Of a stretch of DNA of 64,000 nt, positions 9,560-18,648 are shown in pieces (position 1 is the stretch's first letter; each line of letters begins with the position of its first letter). The stretch comes from Erwinia pyrifoliae DSM 12163 (GTDB lineage: Bacteria > Pseudomonadota > Gammaproteobacteria > Enterobacterales > Enterobacteriaceae): assembly GCF_000026985.1 (NCBI RefSeq), contig NC_017390.1, positions 2,005,422 through 2,069,421 of the forward strand. Reading direction: 5' to 3'. Both the position numbers and the translations under genes were made by a program. Under the pieces are notes generated by a model. That model saw only the letters and a list, made by a program, of their open reading frames with translations, was not told the origin of the DNA and did not search any database.

Positions 9560-9871
9560 TTTACATTTTTTAGCTACAAAAGGGAATATCCCCAAATATA
9601 AAAGGCATATAAATCTCAGGGTTGTTATCCCCGATTGGCAATGTCGTAACGGCCGCATAAATAACGTAGCGCTTAACATTTTTTATCGCTAAGTCTTGTT
9701 TGTTAAGATTTTTGTTGCACCTTGATGCTTTAAGGATCCGGCTCTGCTGACGAGGCAGCGGGGTCTGCTTTGTCGGTTTGCGCCAAAGCGAAACGGCGCG
9801 CCGCGAAAACCGTAAAAGACATGCAAAGCGCAGCCGCTGATCGCTTCAACGGTTTGTTAACGTAACATAAG
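9560..9871. other. Intergenic region between fnr and the GH32 gene
   Basis: About 310 bases without a credible gene. The left part is AT-rich and should hold the fnr promoter. The right part, near the GH32 stop, is GC-rich with several CGGCGCGCCGCG-like patches. No further site is identified. Confidence 0.4.
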
Positions 9872-11404
9872 CTACGTTGTCACTTCCCCCGAGCTTGATA
9901 CGGCATGTAACGTTCGGATAGTTAACTCGTGCAGGATCGCCTCGCCGTGCTCTACCAGCAACGTAATGCGGTCGAAAGGCAGGGTCGTATAGTACAGCGC
10001 GGTGCCGGAGGCCGCGCCTTCGTCTGCTATCAGTTCCAGAGACGCACGATCTACCACCAAATGTATGTCCGTATGCGTGGTCGCAGGGGGTAATGCCCAG
10101 GAAAAGCGATCGGTGAAGTAGCGATGCTGGAAGCCTTGCGTTGCATGTCGATCGATAAAAATCCCGCCAAACGGCCCGCTGTCCAGGCCGGCCTCAAGTT
10201 TTTCCCCCTGTTCATTGGCAAAGCGAAGGGTGAAAACGGCATTCACTGTTATTTCGACCGTTAACTGCACTTCGACTGCTTCCCCCGGCGGCAAAGCCTG
10301 AGTAAGAAGTGTGCCACGCGCCGATGCGCGTGGCCCGGATGACAGTGTTTTGTTAGCTAACGGTGACAGATCGATAAAACGCTGTAACAGCCGCCAGTCT
10401 CCTTTAACCTGTCGCAGGCCAAGCGTGCGCGGCAGGGTCATCATACCGCGTGAAGGCGAGGCGGGAACTTCGTTGGCATATTGCCAGTTACTTAGCCAGG
10501 AGAGGCCTACGGGGGCGCTACTGAGACCAGAAAAGGTCTGGAATGCATAAAAATCCTTGCCGAAGTCCATCAGTCGTGTGGCGTGGTCTTCGGCGATAAA
10601 CTGCTGACCGTCAAAATCGCCGACGAAATACTGTATCGTGCTGCCACCCAAAGGAGCGCCAGGATTGATCGACAGGATCAGCACCCAGCGATCACCTCCT
10701 CCTTCTACCGGAACGGAGACCAGATCCGGGCATTCGTAATCAATGCCCAGCAGTCCGGCATCGGCAAACTCACTGAGTTTATGCCAGGTTTTCAAATCAG
10801 CAGAACGGTAAAATTGTACGCGATGGTCGCGCGATGCCACCACCACCATGATCCACTGGCGGTTCGGCTCGTACCAGAATACTTTCGGATCGCGGAACTG
10901 TGCGGAGCCAATATCCAGAACCGGATTGTTGCTGTAGGGGGTAAAGGTTCGTCCCCGATCTGCGCTGCTGGCTATCTCCTGAGTTTGTAGCGATGCAGAC
11001 ACGCGGGTATAAATCACCACCAGGCCTCCGTGCTTATCCTTAAACAGCTTGCTGGTATTTTCCTTATCTACCACGGCACTGCCGCTGAACGCCTGCCCGG
11101 CAGAGGTGCGTGCTAATGCGATGGGCAAAGTATGCCAGTTAAGTAAATCTTTGCTGACGGCATGCCCCCAGTGAACATTGCCCATCGTCGTCGCGGTGGG
11201 GTTGTACTGGTAGAAAAGGTGATACTCACCGTCGTAATACACAAGTCCGTTGGGATCGTTCATAAATCCGTTTATCGGGGCATAATGGATTAGTGGCCGA
11301 TAACTTACGGCAGCCGGTTTTACTGGTTCATTCCAGGGACGGCCAAAAGCGGCACCGGTACTCAGGCATATTGATCCGATAATAAAACGACGTCGGTTAA
11401 CCAT
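9872..11404 (-). CDS. Exported glycoside hydrolase family 32 (levanase/fructan hydrolase)
   Basis: Fructan- or sucrose-cleaving retaining hydrolase of family GH32, 510 residues. The five-bladed propeller motifs are present in order: NGFMNDPNGLVYY (nucleophile Asp, about residue 49), FSGSAV, FRDPKVF (transition-state Asp) and YECPDL (acid/base Glu). A C-terminal beta-sandwich follows. The N-terminus MVNRRRFIIGS is a twin-arginine type signal followed by a hydrophobic stretch, so the enzyme is probably exported folded. A strong AGGAGG site precedes the ATG. Exo-levanase is the likeliest role in a plant-associated bacterium that makes or meets levan. Invertase or inulinase activity cannot be excluded from sequence alone. 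Confidence 0.87.
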   Translation of the reverse strand: MVNRRRFIIGSICLSTGAAFGRPWNEPVKPAAVSYRPLIHYAPINGFMNDPNGLVYYDGEYHLFYQYNPTATTMGNVHWGHAVSKDLLNWHTLPIALARTSAGQAFSGSAVVDKENTSKLFKDKHGGLVVIYTRVSASLQTQEIASSADRGRTFTPYSNNPVLDIGSAQFRDPKVFWYEPNRQWIMVVVASRDHRVQFYRSADLKTWHKLSEFADAGLLGIDYECPDLVSVPVEGGGDRWVLILSINPGAPLGGSTIQYFVGDFDGQQFIAEDHATRLMDFGKDFYAFQTFSGLSSAPVGLSWLSNWQYANEVPASPSRGMMTLPRTLGLRQVKGDWRLLQRFIDLSPLANKTLSSGPRASARGTLLTQALPPGEAVEVQLTVEITVNAVFTLRFANEQGEKLEAGLDSGPFGGIFIDRHATQGFQHRYFTDRFSWALPPATTHTDIHLVVDRASLELIADEGAASGTALYYTTLPFDRITLLVEHGEAILHELTIRTLHAVSSSGEVTT

Positions 11405-12034
11405 GTTTCAAGCCTCCTGGCATAAGAGATAGGGGGAATAATTAATCGCAGGGCTGAGGCCGGGAAATACCGGCGCATATCGCCACAGGATTTCTGACAG
11501 CAAGAAGTGTGTGTGGTAAAGGCCGCTTTAGCACGTTGACGTGTTTTTCAAAATTGAATAACTTGCATTGCTCCACGCGGTCCATTTTACTTAATGTCAT
11601 AAAGATAAACCCAAAGATTTGGGACGGTTCGTATCATAAATTATTCCAGCCTGAGGTCATTCCTGGTACATCAAACAAAACTGTTTTAAAGCTAGCAACA
11701 GAGTGAACATTGCGCAAGATCATGGACAGGGCAGCGGTGAGCAATAGCGGTGAGGATAAACAAGATTGATTATATACTTAACAAAAATTGTTGGGATTAA
11801 ATAAATCTAAAGGCTATAATCCATCCACTTTACTGATTGGTGAAACGTCTGTCACGCTATTGACTGTCTAAAATACGCTTGGCTGATAGTCGTTAACGTC
11901 AATAAATTTGCCAGTTATCTTATGGTGCATTTACCGGCTATTGTCGATCGGGAAGAGGAACCAAGGCAACAGAATGCCCCAGGTAACAGACGGTAATTTA
12001 TCCATATAATTTAATCTATTAGAAAGGCAAGGAA
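11405..12034. other. Non-coding interval between the GH32 and acyltransferase genes
   Basis: About 630 bases. Base composition shifts from GC-rich to AT-rich toward the acyltransferase. The only open frame (11509-11706, GTG start) has no ribosome-binding site and resembles nothing known. AGGCAAGGAA just before 12035 is the ribosome-binding site of the next gene. Confidence 0.4.
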
Positions 12035-13078
12035 ATGCGCATATTGACTATAGATTTTTTGAAGATCTTCTCTATATTTTTTGTTATTACCTCCCACGTC
12101 ACGCTGTTCTTTTTATCCGCTAATGAAAATGATGTTTTCTTGTATTTTTTCAGACAATCAGGTCAGTGGGGCGTGGCATTGTTCTTTCTCTGCAGCGGCT
12201 ATTTTTTGCTGAGCAACAAGCATGAGGATCAGGTGGATTACATCCTTAACAAGGTTAAGGGGCTAATAACGATTTTACTGTTCTGGATAATTTTTTACTA
12301 TTTGTATGATACTTACTTTATCAGTAAGTTCACTGCTGTTGAACATGTCAGTTTCCTGCAATACTTCAATGTCAGCAACAATCTGTCCGATGCCACGCAC
12401 CTTTGGTTTATCTTCTCAATTACCGCTCTTTACCTCTTAACGCCTTTACTACGCTGCGCCTTCACAGAAGTTAATGCCAGGGGAATTTTGAAAATACTGA
12501 TTATGATGGTGGTCGTGGCCAATCTTACCCTTGTTAACGCACTAACAGACTATGAATTTTCATTTAAATCAATCCCCTCTAATATTTTGCTGCCATTTCA
12601 GTCCGAAGGCTTGATAAGCTTCCTCATCGGGGGTTATTTAGCTTTAGCTAAGCCCCAAATCAGGTCTTTTTCTTTTGCACACCTAATGCTCCTGGTCATT
12701 TCTGTTGGTTCATTTACAGCATTATCCTTCATCTCATCCCGTACCGGTATGGTCTTTTTTTATGGCAAGTTTTATAATGTATTTCTCCAGGCTTCATCCG
12801 TTTGCCTGTTCTTATTTATGATCAATATAAATATCAGCAGAATACCTGGCGTGGTTGACGATATCAGTAAGAACGTACTTGGTATTTATCTTGTGCACAA
12901 CATCTTTGTGGTGGAAGTACACAGTGATTTCATACATAATTCGATTCTGAAAACGATTGGCGGGGTAAATAATTATATATATATCATAATCTACTCTTTA
13001 TTTTCTTTCAGCCTTTCGTATATCTTGTGCGTCCTGCTGCGCAAATCAAAATTTACCAAAAAATTCATCACGCTTTAA
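12035..13078 (+). CDS. Membrane acyltransferase, acyltransferase-3 family
   Basis: Integral membrane O-acyltransferase (WecH/OafA class), 347 residues with about ten hydrophobic helices. Family marks: the N-terminal IDFLKIFSIFFVITSH with the conserved His, the FFLCSGYFL helix, HLWFIFSITALYLLTP, and YLVHNIFVVEVH near the C-terminus. Such proteins transfer acyl groups, often acetyl, to surface glycans or lipopolysaccharide. The acceptor cannot be read from sequence. The gene stands alone and is clearly more AT-rich than its neighbours, which suggests transfer from another source. Confidence 0.85.
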   Translation: MRILTIDFLKIFSIFFVITSHVTLFFLSANENDVFLYFFRQSGQWGVALFFLCSGYFLLSNKHEDQVDYILNKVKGLITILLFWIIFYYLYDTYFISKFTAVEHVSFLQYFNVSNNLSDATHLWFIFSITALYLLTPLLRCAFTEVNARGILKILIMMVVVANLTLVNALTDYEFSFKSIPSNILLPFQSEGLISFLIGGYLALAKPQIRSFSFAHLMLLVISVGSFTALSFISSRTGMVFFYGKFYNVFLQASSVCLFLFMININISRIPGVVDDISKNVLGIYLVHNIFVVEVHSDFIHNSILKTIGGVNNYIYIIIYSLFSFSLSYILCVLLRKSKFTKKFITL

Positions 13079-13639
13079 ATTTCCTTTCAGGGTGAGGATG
13101 AGTGGGTACGATGCATCTCTGATTTCAGAGCCAAAGTGTAGGGAGTTTCTGACACCTCACCCGATATCAAACTTCAGGGGCTTTTACTGAGCCTTTGCAG
13201 TCAGGGATATCACGAATAAATAAAATTAATGTCCATTATCCCATGCAGTTTTACAATAAGAACGACGCAAGAAGCCGGGCATTTTGAGCAGGAATGGCTG
13301 AAACTGATTAGCATAAGATGCCTGTTTATTTGTTATTGAAAGAGAGAATGGTTCGGATAATAGCTAACGTTTGTCATAATCGGTTTTTTTTGCAAACATT
13401 CTTGATTTACGCGGGCGATGATGTTGCGCAGCAACAGATTTCATAAAGCTTAAATCCCAATAGTTGAGAAGTAATCAGAATCATCTGAATACACGGCGCC
13501 CCCGCTGAAATATTTCTCTTTTCTGTAGAAAGTGCAGCTATTACCCAAGAGAAATTGATAACAATCCGCTATGATGATGGTCATTTTTTTCGTCAGCGCC
13601 GACGATCGATCAACCTGAATTCGCTGACACTGGCCAGTT
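13079..13639. other. Non-coding interval before the MFS gene
   Basis: About 560 bases, AT-rich. It holds only short broken frames (for example near 13270-13345) that I cannot assign. It presumably contains the promoter of the transporter-esterase pair; no regulator binding site is recognised. Confidence 0.4.
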
Positions 13640-14980
13640 ATGGAGCCTGAAGTGGAGAGTACCGCAGCCATTGACGTCCGAGCGTTAATCAATCAGGGAA
13701 CGTTGAGCAGTTATCAAAAACGCATCATCGCCATAAGCTTTGCCGTCGTCGCTATGGATGGCATGGATATCGCTATGATGGGGTTCATCGCGCCCGCTTT
13801 GAAGAGCGCGTGGGGGGTGACTAATCATCAGCTGGGAGCAGTGATCAGCGCCGCACTAATCGGCCTTGCATTAGGTGCCATGTTTGCCGGCCCGCTGGCT
13901 GACCGTTTTGGACGCCGCCTGATCATTATCTATAGCGTGTGCGGTTTCGGTTTGTGCACGCTGGGAACCGCATTTTCTCAGAATCTCGATCAGATGATGT
14001 TCCTGCGCTTCATGACCGGCCTGGGACTGGGCGCTGCAATGCCCAATGTTGGCACGCTGGTTGCCGAATATTCGCCGGAACGTAAACGCGCTTTCCTGGT
14101 CACCGTTGTGTTCTGCGGTTTCACCTTGGGAGCGGCCAGCGGAGGATTTGCTGCATCATGGCTGATACCTCACTACGGCTGGAATGCGGTGTTGATGATG
14201 GGGGGGATTTTGCCACTGATGCTGGTGCCTTTGTTGCTTCGTTGTTTACCGGAATCCGTGCGCTTTATGATTGCCCGCAATGCCCCCGCCGCGCAGATCC
14301 GCCAGATTGTTGAAAAGATGCGTCCGGGTATTATTTCTGAATCGACGGTTTTTACCCGTAATGAGCTGGCAGCAGGTGAAAGCGCAATAAAAGTGGTGCT
14401 TTCCCGCCGCTATCTTTTTGGCAGCGTTATGCTGTGGGGCAGTTACTTCATGGGGCTATTCCTGGTATATCTGATTGGCTCCTGGCTGCCGTCACTGGTG
14501 AAAGACGCGGGCATGACCGTCAGCCAGGCGGCATTGGTCACCGCTGTTTATCAGGCGGGGGGGACGGCAGGCTCTCTTTTCGCCGGTTGGATGATGGATC
14601 GTTTTAACGCCAACCTTGCGCTGGCCAGCATCTATTTTTGCGGGGCAATAGCCACCGTTTGCATTGGCTACGTGCCTGCGGATACGCTGATGCTGAGTTC
14701 CATCGCCTTTTGCAGTGGTTTCTGCCTGAATGGAGCGAATACCGGGATGAATGCGCTTTCAGCCAATTACTATCCTACCCAAGCTCGCGCTACCGGCTCC
14801 AGTTGGATGCACGGCGTGGGTCGTGTCGGGGCCATCCTCAGTGCTTTTGCCGGGGCGCAGATGCTGTCGCTGGGCTGGAATATAACCGATGTCTTTTCTT
14901 TCCTCGCTATTCCGGCTGTGCTGACCACGCTGATGTTGGTCGCTAAGTATCGCTTTGATTTTCAGCGCGATCGGCCTTAA
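13640..14980 (+). CDS. MFS transporter, aromatic acid:H+ symporter (AAHS) type
   Basis: Twelve-helix inner-membrane major facilitator of 446 residues. Marks of the AAHS group (PcaK, MhpT): N-terminal DVRALINQGTLSSYQKRI, then VVAMDGMDIAMMGFIAPAL in helix 1. GPLADRFGRRLII lies between helices 2 and 3, and GWMMDRFN in the second half. The predicted substrate is an aromatic carboxylate. The ATG at 13640 lacks a ribosome-binding site. The GTG at 13652 has GGAG six bases upstream and may be the true start, losing four residues. A carboxylesterase gene follows on the same strand after 98 bases, so the pair may import and process an aromatic ester or its products. Confidence 0.87.
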   Translation: MEPEVESTAAIDVRALINQGTLSSYQKRIIAISFAVVAMDGMDIAMMGFIAPALKSAWGVTNHQLGAVISAALIGLALGAMFAGPLADRFGRRLIIIYSVCGFGLCTLGTAFSQNLDQMMFLRFMTGLGLGAAMPNVGTLVAEYSPERKRAFLVTVVFCGFTLGAASGGFAASWLIPHYGWNAVLMMGGILPLMLVPLLLRCLPESVRFMIARNAPAAQIRQIVEKMRPGIISESTVFTRNELAAGESAIKVVLSRRYLFGSVMLWGSYFMGLFLVYLIGSWLPSLVKDAGMTVSQAALVTAVYQAGGTAGSLFAGWMMDRFNANLALASIYFCGAIATVCIGYVPADTLMLSSIAFCSGFCLNGANTGMNALSANYYPTQARATGSSWMHGVGRVGAILSAFAGAQMLSLGWNITDVFSFLAIPAVLTTLMLVAKYRFDFQRDRP

Positions 14981-15078
14981 CTGTCCGGCAAGCGCGTTCA
15001 GGTTGCATATGATGACGACATCACGTAGCCATTTAGCACACAGGCTGATCATGCGGTGACACCGGCGTAGATAAGCAA

Positions 15079-16605
15079 ATGAGAAACGATCGACGATTAC
15101 GTATTATGACAGCCGAAGGCATCCTGCTTGGCAAGGTGGCAGAAGGTGTTTTCGTTTTCAAAGGGATCCCCTATGCGGCCCCTCCGGTAGGGGGACTGCG
15201 CTGGAAAGCCCCACAGCCGGTCAAGCCCTGGAGCGGGGAAAAAGACGCCAGCGAATGGGGGGCTGCCTGCTGGCAGAACCGAAACGACTGTCTGGCGATG
15301 GGCGGTGGTGACCCGGGGGAAATAAGCGAAGATTGCCTGTATCTCAATGTCTGGACGCCGGATATTGCCCCTTCGGTGCCGCTACCCGTTATGGTGTGGA
15401 TCCACGGGGGGGCTTATACCATTGGTTCGGGGGGGTTAACCCCGTATAGCGGCGCGCCTTTGGCGCAGCGCGGTGCGGTCGTCGTCACCCTGAATTATCG
15501 TCTTGGGCATTTTGGCTTTTTTGCTCATCCGGCGCTGGACAGTGAGTACCCTCAGGGCGAGGAAACCAATAACTTTGCATTGCTCGATCACATCGCCGCC
15601 CTGCATTGGGTACAGCGTAACATTCATGCATTTGGCGGTAATGCGCATAACGTCACCCTGATGGGGGAATCGGCAGGTGCACGCAGCGTACTTTCACTCT
15701 TTGCGTCACCGCTGGCACAGGGGTTTTTTCACAAAGGGATAGTGCAAAGTGCTTACGCATTACCCGATCTACCCCGCGCCGCCGCACTCGTGAAAGGGCA
15801 AAAGCTGGCTTGTCATTTCAAACTGCCAGCTGCTACGGCAGAACAGTTACGTGACCTTCCTGCCGAAGCATTCTTGCAGCTGGATAACGCCCTGAGTTGC
15901 GGGCCGGTGGCTATCTCTGGCGATCGCGTGCTTCCGGTTCCGATGCTCGATGTGTTCACGGCCGGCAGGCAACATCCTCTGCCGTTAATCATCGGCAGTA
16001 ACAGCGACGAGGCCAGCGTATTAGAATTCTTTGGCGTTGATGCGGCACAGTCTATTGCAGCAATGCGCAGAAAGCATCCGCTGGGTCTGCGGATGATGAA
16101 ATGGTTATATCGCGGCGTTAAGGACGATGCCGAACTGGGTCGGCAAGTGGCACGCGATATGTCTTTTACTATCATGGGGTATTTAGCCTCACGGGCGCAG
16201 CAGCGTATCGCCGTGCCGTGCTGGCGCTACTACTTCGATTATGTGTCTGAAAATTCCCGCGATATTTACCGACACGGCACCTGGCACGGCAATGAAATCC
16301 CCTACGTACTGAATACTCTTGGCCAGTTCACGGCTGAAGAGACAGGGCAACCGTTTACCTCTGGCGATGTTGATTTTGCCGAACGCGTCAGCGAGTACTG
16401 GCTTAACTTTGCGCGCGAAGCGACGACCTGTACCCACTCGATCAGGGGTGAACTGGACTGGCCCGCCTGGCACTCTTCTACCGATCTAACCCTGCGTTTG
16501 GGGCGTCACGGCCTGGCTGAAATTACGATTGAAAAACGCTTTATGCGGTACAGAATGCGGGTCTTTCGCTTCTTGATGAAAGCCTTTGTCCATCTGAATC
16601 ACTAA
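15079..16605 (+). CDS. Type B carboxylesterase (PnbA-like)
   Basis: Serine hydrolase of the alpha/beta fold, family carboxylesterase type B, 508 residues, no signal peptide. Seen: GIPYAAPPVG near the N-terminus, EDCLYLNVWTP, the oxyanion loop WIHGGAYTIGSGG, nucleophile elbow GESAG with S198, an acid residue in the SNSDEASVLEFF region, and the histidine in WHGNEIPYVLNT (H403). Together these form a complete catalytic triad. The paired transporter suggests that the ester substrate carries an aromatic acid; this is inference. The chemoreceptor about 195 bases downstream might sense related compounds. Confidence 0.88.
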   Translation: MRNDRRLRIMTAEGILLGKVAEGVFVFKGIPYAAPPVGGLRWKAPQPVKPWSGEKDASEWGAACWQNRNDCLAMGGGDPGEISEDCLYLNVWTPDIAPSVPLPVMVWIHGGAYTIGSGGLTPYSGAPLAQRGAVVVTLNYRLGHFGFFAHPALDSEYPQGEETNNFALLDHIAALHWVQRNIHAFGGNAHNVTLMGESAGARSVLSLFASPLAQGFFHKGIVQSAYALPDLPRAAALVKGQKLACHFKLPAATAEQLRDLPAEAFLQLDNALSCGPVAISGDRVLPVPMLDVFTAGRQHPLPLIIGSNSDEASVLEFFGVDAAQSIAAMRRKHPLGLRMMKWLYRGVKDDAELGRQVARDMSFTIMGYLASRAQQRIAVPCWRYYFDYVSENSRDIYRHGTWHGNEIPYVLNTLGQFTAEETGQPFTSGDVDFAERVSEYWLNFAREATTCTHSIRGELDWPAWHSSTDLTLRLGRHGLAEITIEKRFMRYRMRVFRFLMKAFVHLNH

Positions 16606-16727
16606 AATCCGTGACGCTGCTCTAATTGTAAGTTTTTCTAAAGTAGCGGTAACCTCATATTTCGTGAGCCACGGGTGAAAAAATATCAATTTAACGCAAG
16701 AAATAACTCCATTTTCTCTTCCATCCT

Positions 16728-16735
16728 GCCGATAA
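16728..16735 (+). promoter_or_regulatory. Candidate flagellar sigma-28 (FliA) -10 element
   Basis: GCCGATAA, an exact match to the sigma-28 -10 element, lies 65 bp before the chemoreceptor start. The -35 side (TAACTCCATTTTC region) is a weak match, so this is only a candidate. Confidence 0.5.
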
Positions 16736-16799
16736 CCCTTGTTGATAAAGCATGTATATAAAAATTTATTAACGGGTATCACCAGGCTACGGGGTCATC

Positions 16800-18434
16800 A
16801 TGAATTTCTTAAAAAACTATACCATCCGCGCCATCCTGCTGTGGATTTTAGGGCTGTTCTGCCTGATGTGGGTAACGGTTGGCGTATACAGCGTCTATTC
16901 ACTGGGCCAGTTGAGTCAAGGCGATGCGGTGGGCCGTGAACTCATCAATCAGATGAACACCCTGAGTAAAGGCAACGACCAGTATTTCCGCGTTATTACC
17001 CGCCTGACAAGGGCCACAGACTCAAAAAAGCAGCAGGATATGGCTTCGGCACAGCAGGCCCTGGATAATATGACAGCCCTGTTGGCAAAGTTTAAGGCAC
17101 AGTCACCCGGGCCAATGGATGCTCAACACGCTTCAGCTGTCATTGAACGCTGGCAGAGGTTGCTGGAAGAGGGGGTTATTCCACAGATGCGGCTGGCTCA
17201 GCAACAGAATCTTGATGGTTATCGCTTACATGCCAGCAGCGTGACTCCGGCATTAAGCCGTGAATTCGGTGTCAGCGTGGAGAAGTTCAACAGCGCCGCA
17301 GCAATGAAACTCGATCAAACCCGAACCAACGGTGACAATCTTATCGGCCGCACCAAAGTTGTTCTGATACTCGCTTTGTTGTTTGGCATTGGCATTTTGC
17401 TGTTTACCGACCGCTATTTGGTGGCGATGATGGTGCGCCCACTGAATACGTTACGCGAACATTTTCGCTTAATTGCCGAAGGCGATCTTACCCACCCGCT
17501 GCGGGATTTAAACCGCAACTGCGTGGGGCAGCTGGTGCCGCTGGTACGGGCTATGCAGGACAATCTGCGCGAAGCCGTGGGTTCCATTCGTAGTGGAACC
17601 GACAATATTCACCGTGGTGCGGCTGAAATCTCAACCGGCAACAACGACCTGTCATCGCGAACCGAGCAGCAGGCGGCAGCGCTGGAGCAGACAGCTGCCA
17701 GCATGGAACAGCTTACGGCCACGGTAAAACTTAACGCTGAGCACGCACGTCAGGCCAGTACATTAGCTGACAACGCGTCGCTAACGGCAGGTAAAGGCGG
17801 CAAACTGGTAACAGAAGTGGTCAGTACGATGGAAGGCATCGCTGACAGTTCGAAGAAAATTGCCGATATCACCTCGGTGATTAACAGCATTGCGTTCCAG
17901 ACCAATATCCTTGCCCTTAATGCTGCGGTGGAAGCAGCGCGAGCCGGGGAGCAGGGGCGGGGGTTCGCCGTTGTCGCCAGCGAAGTGCGTAATCTGGCGC
18001 AGCGCAGTGCAGGAGCGGCAAAGGAGATTGAAACGCTGATCGCTGATTCAGTTGCACGCGTAGACAATGGCTCGAAACTGGTGGGCCAGGCGGGCAGCAA
18101 CATGCAGGACATTATGCAGTCAGTGAATGAGGTTACCGAGATAATGAAGCAGATCTCCAGTGCATCTGAGGAACAAAGCAAGGGCATCGATCAGGTGGCA
18201 TGCGCAGTGTCAGAAATGGACAGCGTAACCCAACAGAACGCCTCACTGGTTGAGCAGGTATCTTCAGCCGCCAGCGCGTTAGAACGGCAAAGCGAAGAGC
18301 TGACTTTGTCCGTCGCCAGGTTCCGCCTGTCAGCAACCGAAGCCGCCGCCGCACGGCCGCTGGCGCGCCGAATAACGGCCGTACCTAAAGCTATGGTTGC
18401 TAAGCCATCTGGCGACGATTGGGTCGCGTTCTGA
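16800..18434 (+). CDS. Methyl-accepting chemotaxis protein with CheR-tether tail
   Basis: Inner-membrane chemoreceptor of Tar/Tsr layout, 544 residues. TM1 spans about 12-32. A periplasmic four-helix-type sensor follows (about 33-187), TM2 about 188-206, and HAMP about 207-262 ([20 protein letters not shown]). The cytoplasmic coiled coil carries the hairpin tip [39 protein letters not shown]. The last five residues, DWVAF, resemble the xWxxF pentapeptide that tethers CheR and CheB, so this should be a self-methylating high-abundance-type receptor. The ligand is unknown. The position after the transporter-esterase pair is suggestive. A sigma-28 -10 match lies upstream. Confidence 0.93.
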   Translation: MNFLKNYTIRAILLWILGLFCLMWVTVGVYSVYSLGQLSQGDAVGRELINQMNTLSKGNDQYFRVITRLTRATDSKKQQDMASAQQALDNMTALLAKFKAQSPGPMDAQHASAVIERWQRLLEEGVIPQMRLAQQQNLDGYRLHASSVTPALSREFGVSVEKFNSAAAMKLDQTRTNGDNLIGRTKVVLILALLFGIGILLFTDRYLVAMMVRPLNTLREHFRLIAEGDLTHPLRDLNRNCVGQLVPLVRAMQDNLREAVGSIRSGTDNIHRGAAEISTGNNDLSSRTEQQAAALEQTAASMEQLTATVKLNAEHARQASTLADNASLTAGKGGKLVTEVVSTMEGIADSSKKIADITSVINSIAFQTNILALNAAVEAARAGEQGRGFAVVASEVRNLAQRSAGAAKEIETLIADSVARVDNGSKLVGQAGSNMQDIMQSVNEVTEIMKQISSASEEQSKGIDQVACAVSEMDSVTQQNASLVEQVSSAASALERQSEELTLSVARFRLSATEAAAARPLARRITAVPKAMVAKPSGDDWVAF

Positions 18435-18648
18435 CAAGATTGATTTAACCAGATAGCGCTCACCCGGCAGCGGGGGCGCATCTGCATATGGGCGACCCGT
18501 TTTCATCCTGCCGGCCAGATGCTGGAAGCCCGTTATCCACCTCATCAGTTTCCAACCTTACACATCAGTTTTTTTTCAATGCCCTACATCAAAATTATCA
18601 TCTCATTCCCTATCGAAAATGATTATCCCCCAATCAACTGAGGTCATT

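Noticed and set aside
11509..11706. 65-codon frame before the acyltransferase
   Set aside because: GTG start without ribosome-binding site and no similarity.
13450..13692. Minus-strand 80-codon frame overlapping the MFS start
   Set aside because: Overlaps the transporter N-terminus and has no coding signs.
18435..18648. Possible hrp box before the giant protein (GGAAGC...CCACCTCA)
   Set aside because: Spacing is about 7 instead of 15-16 bases and the first half is imperfect.
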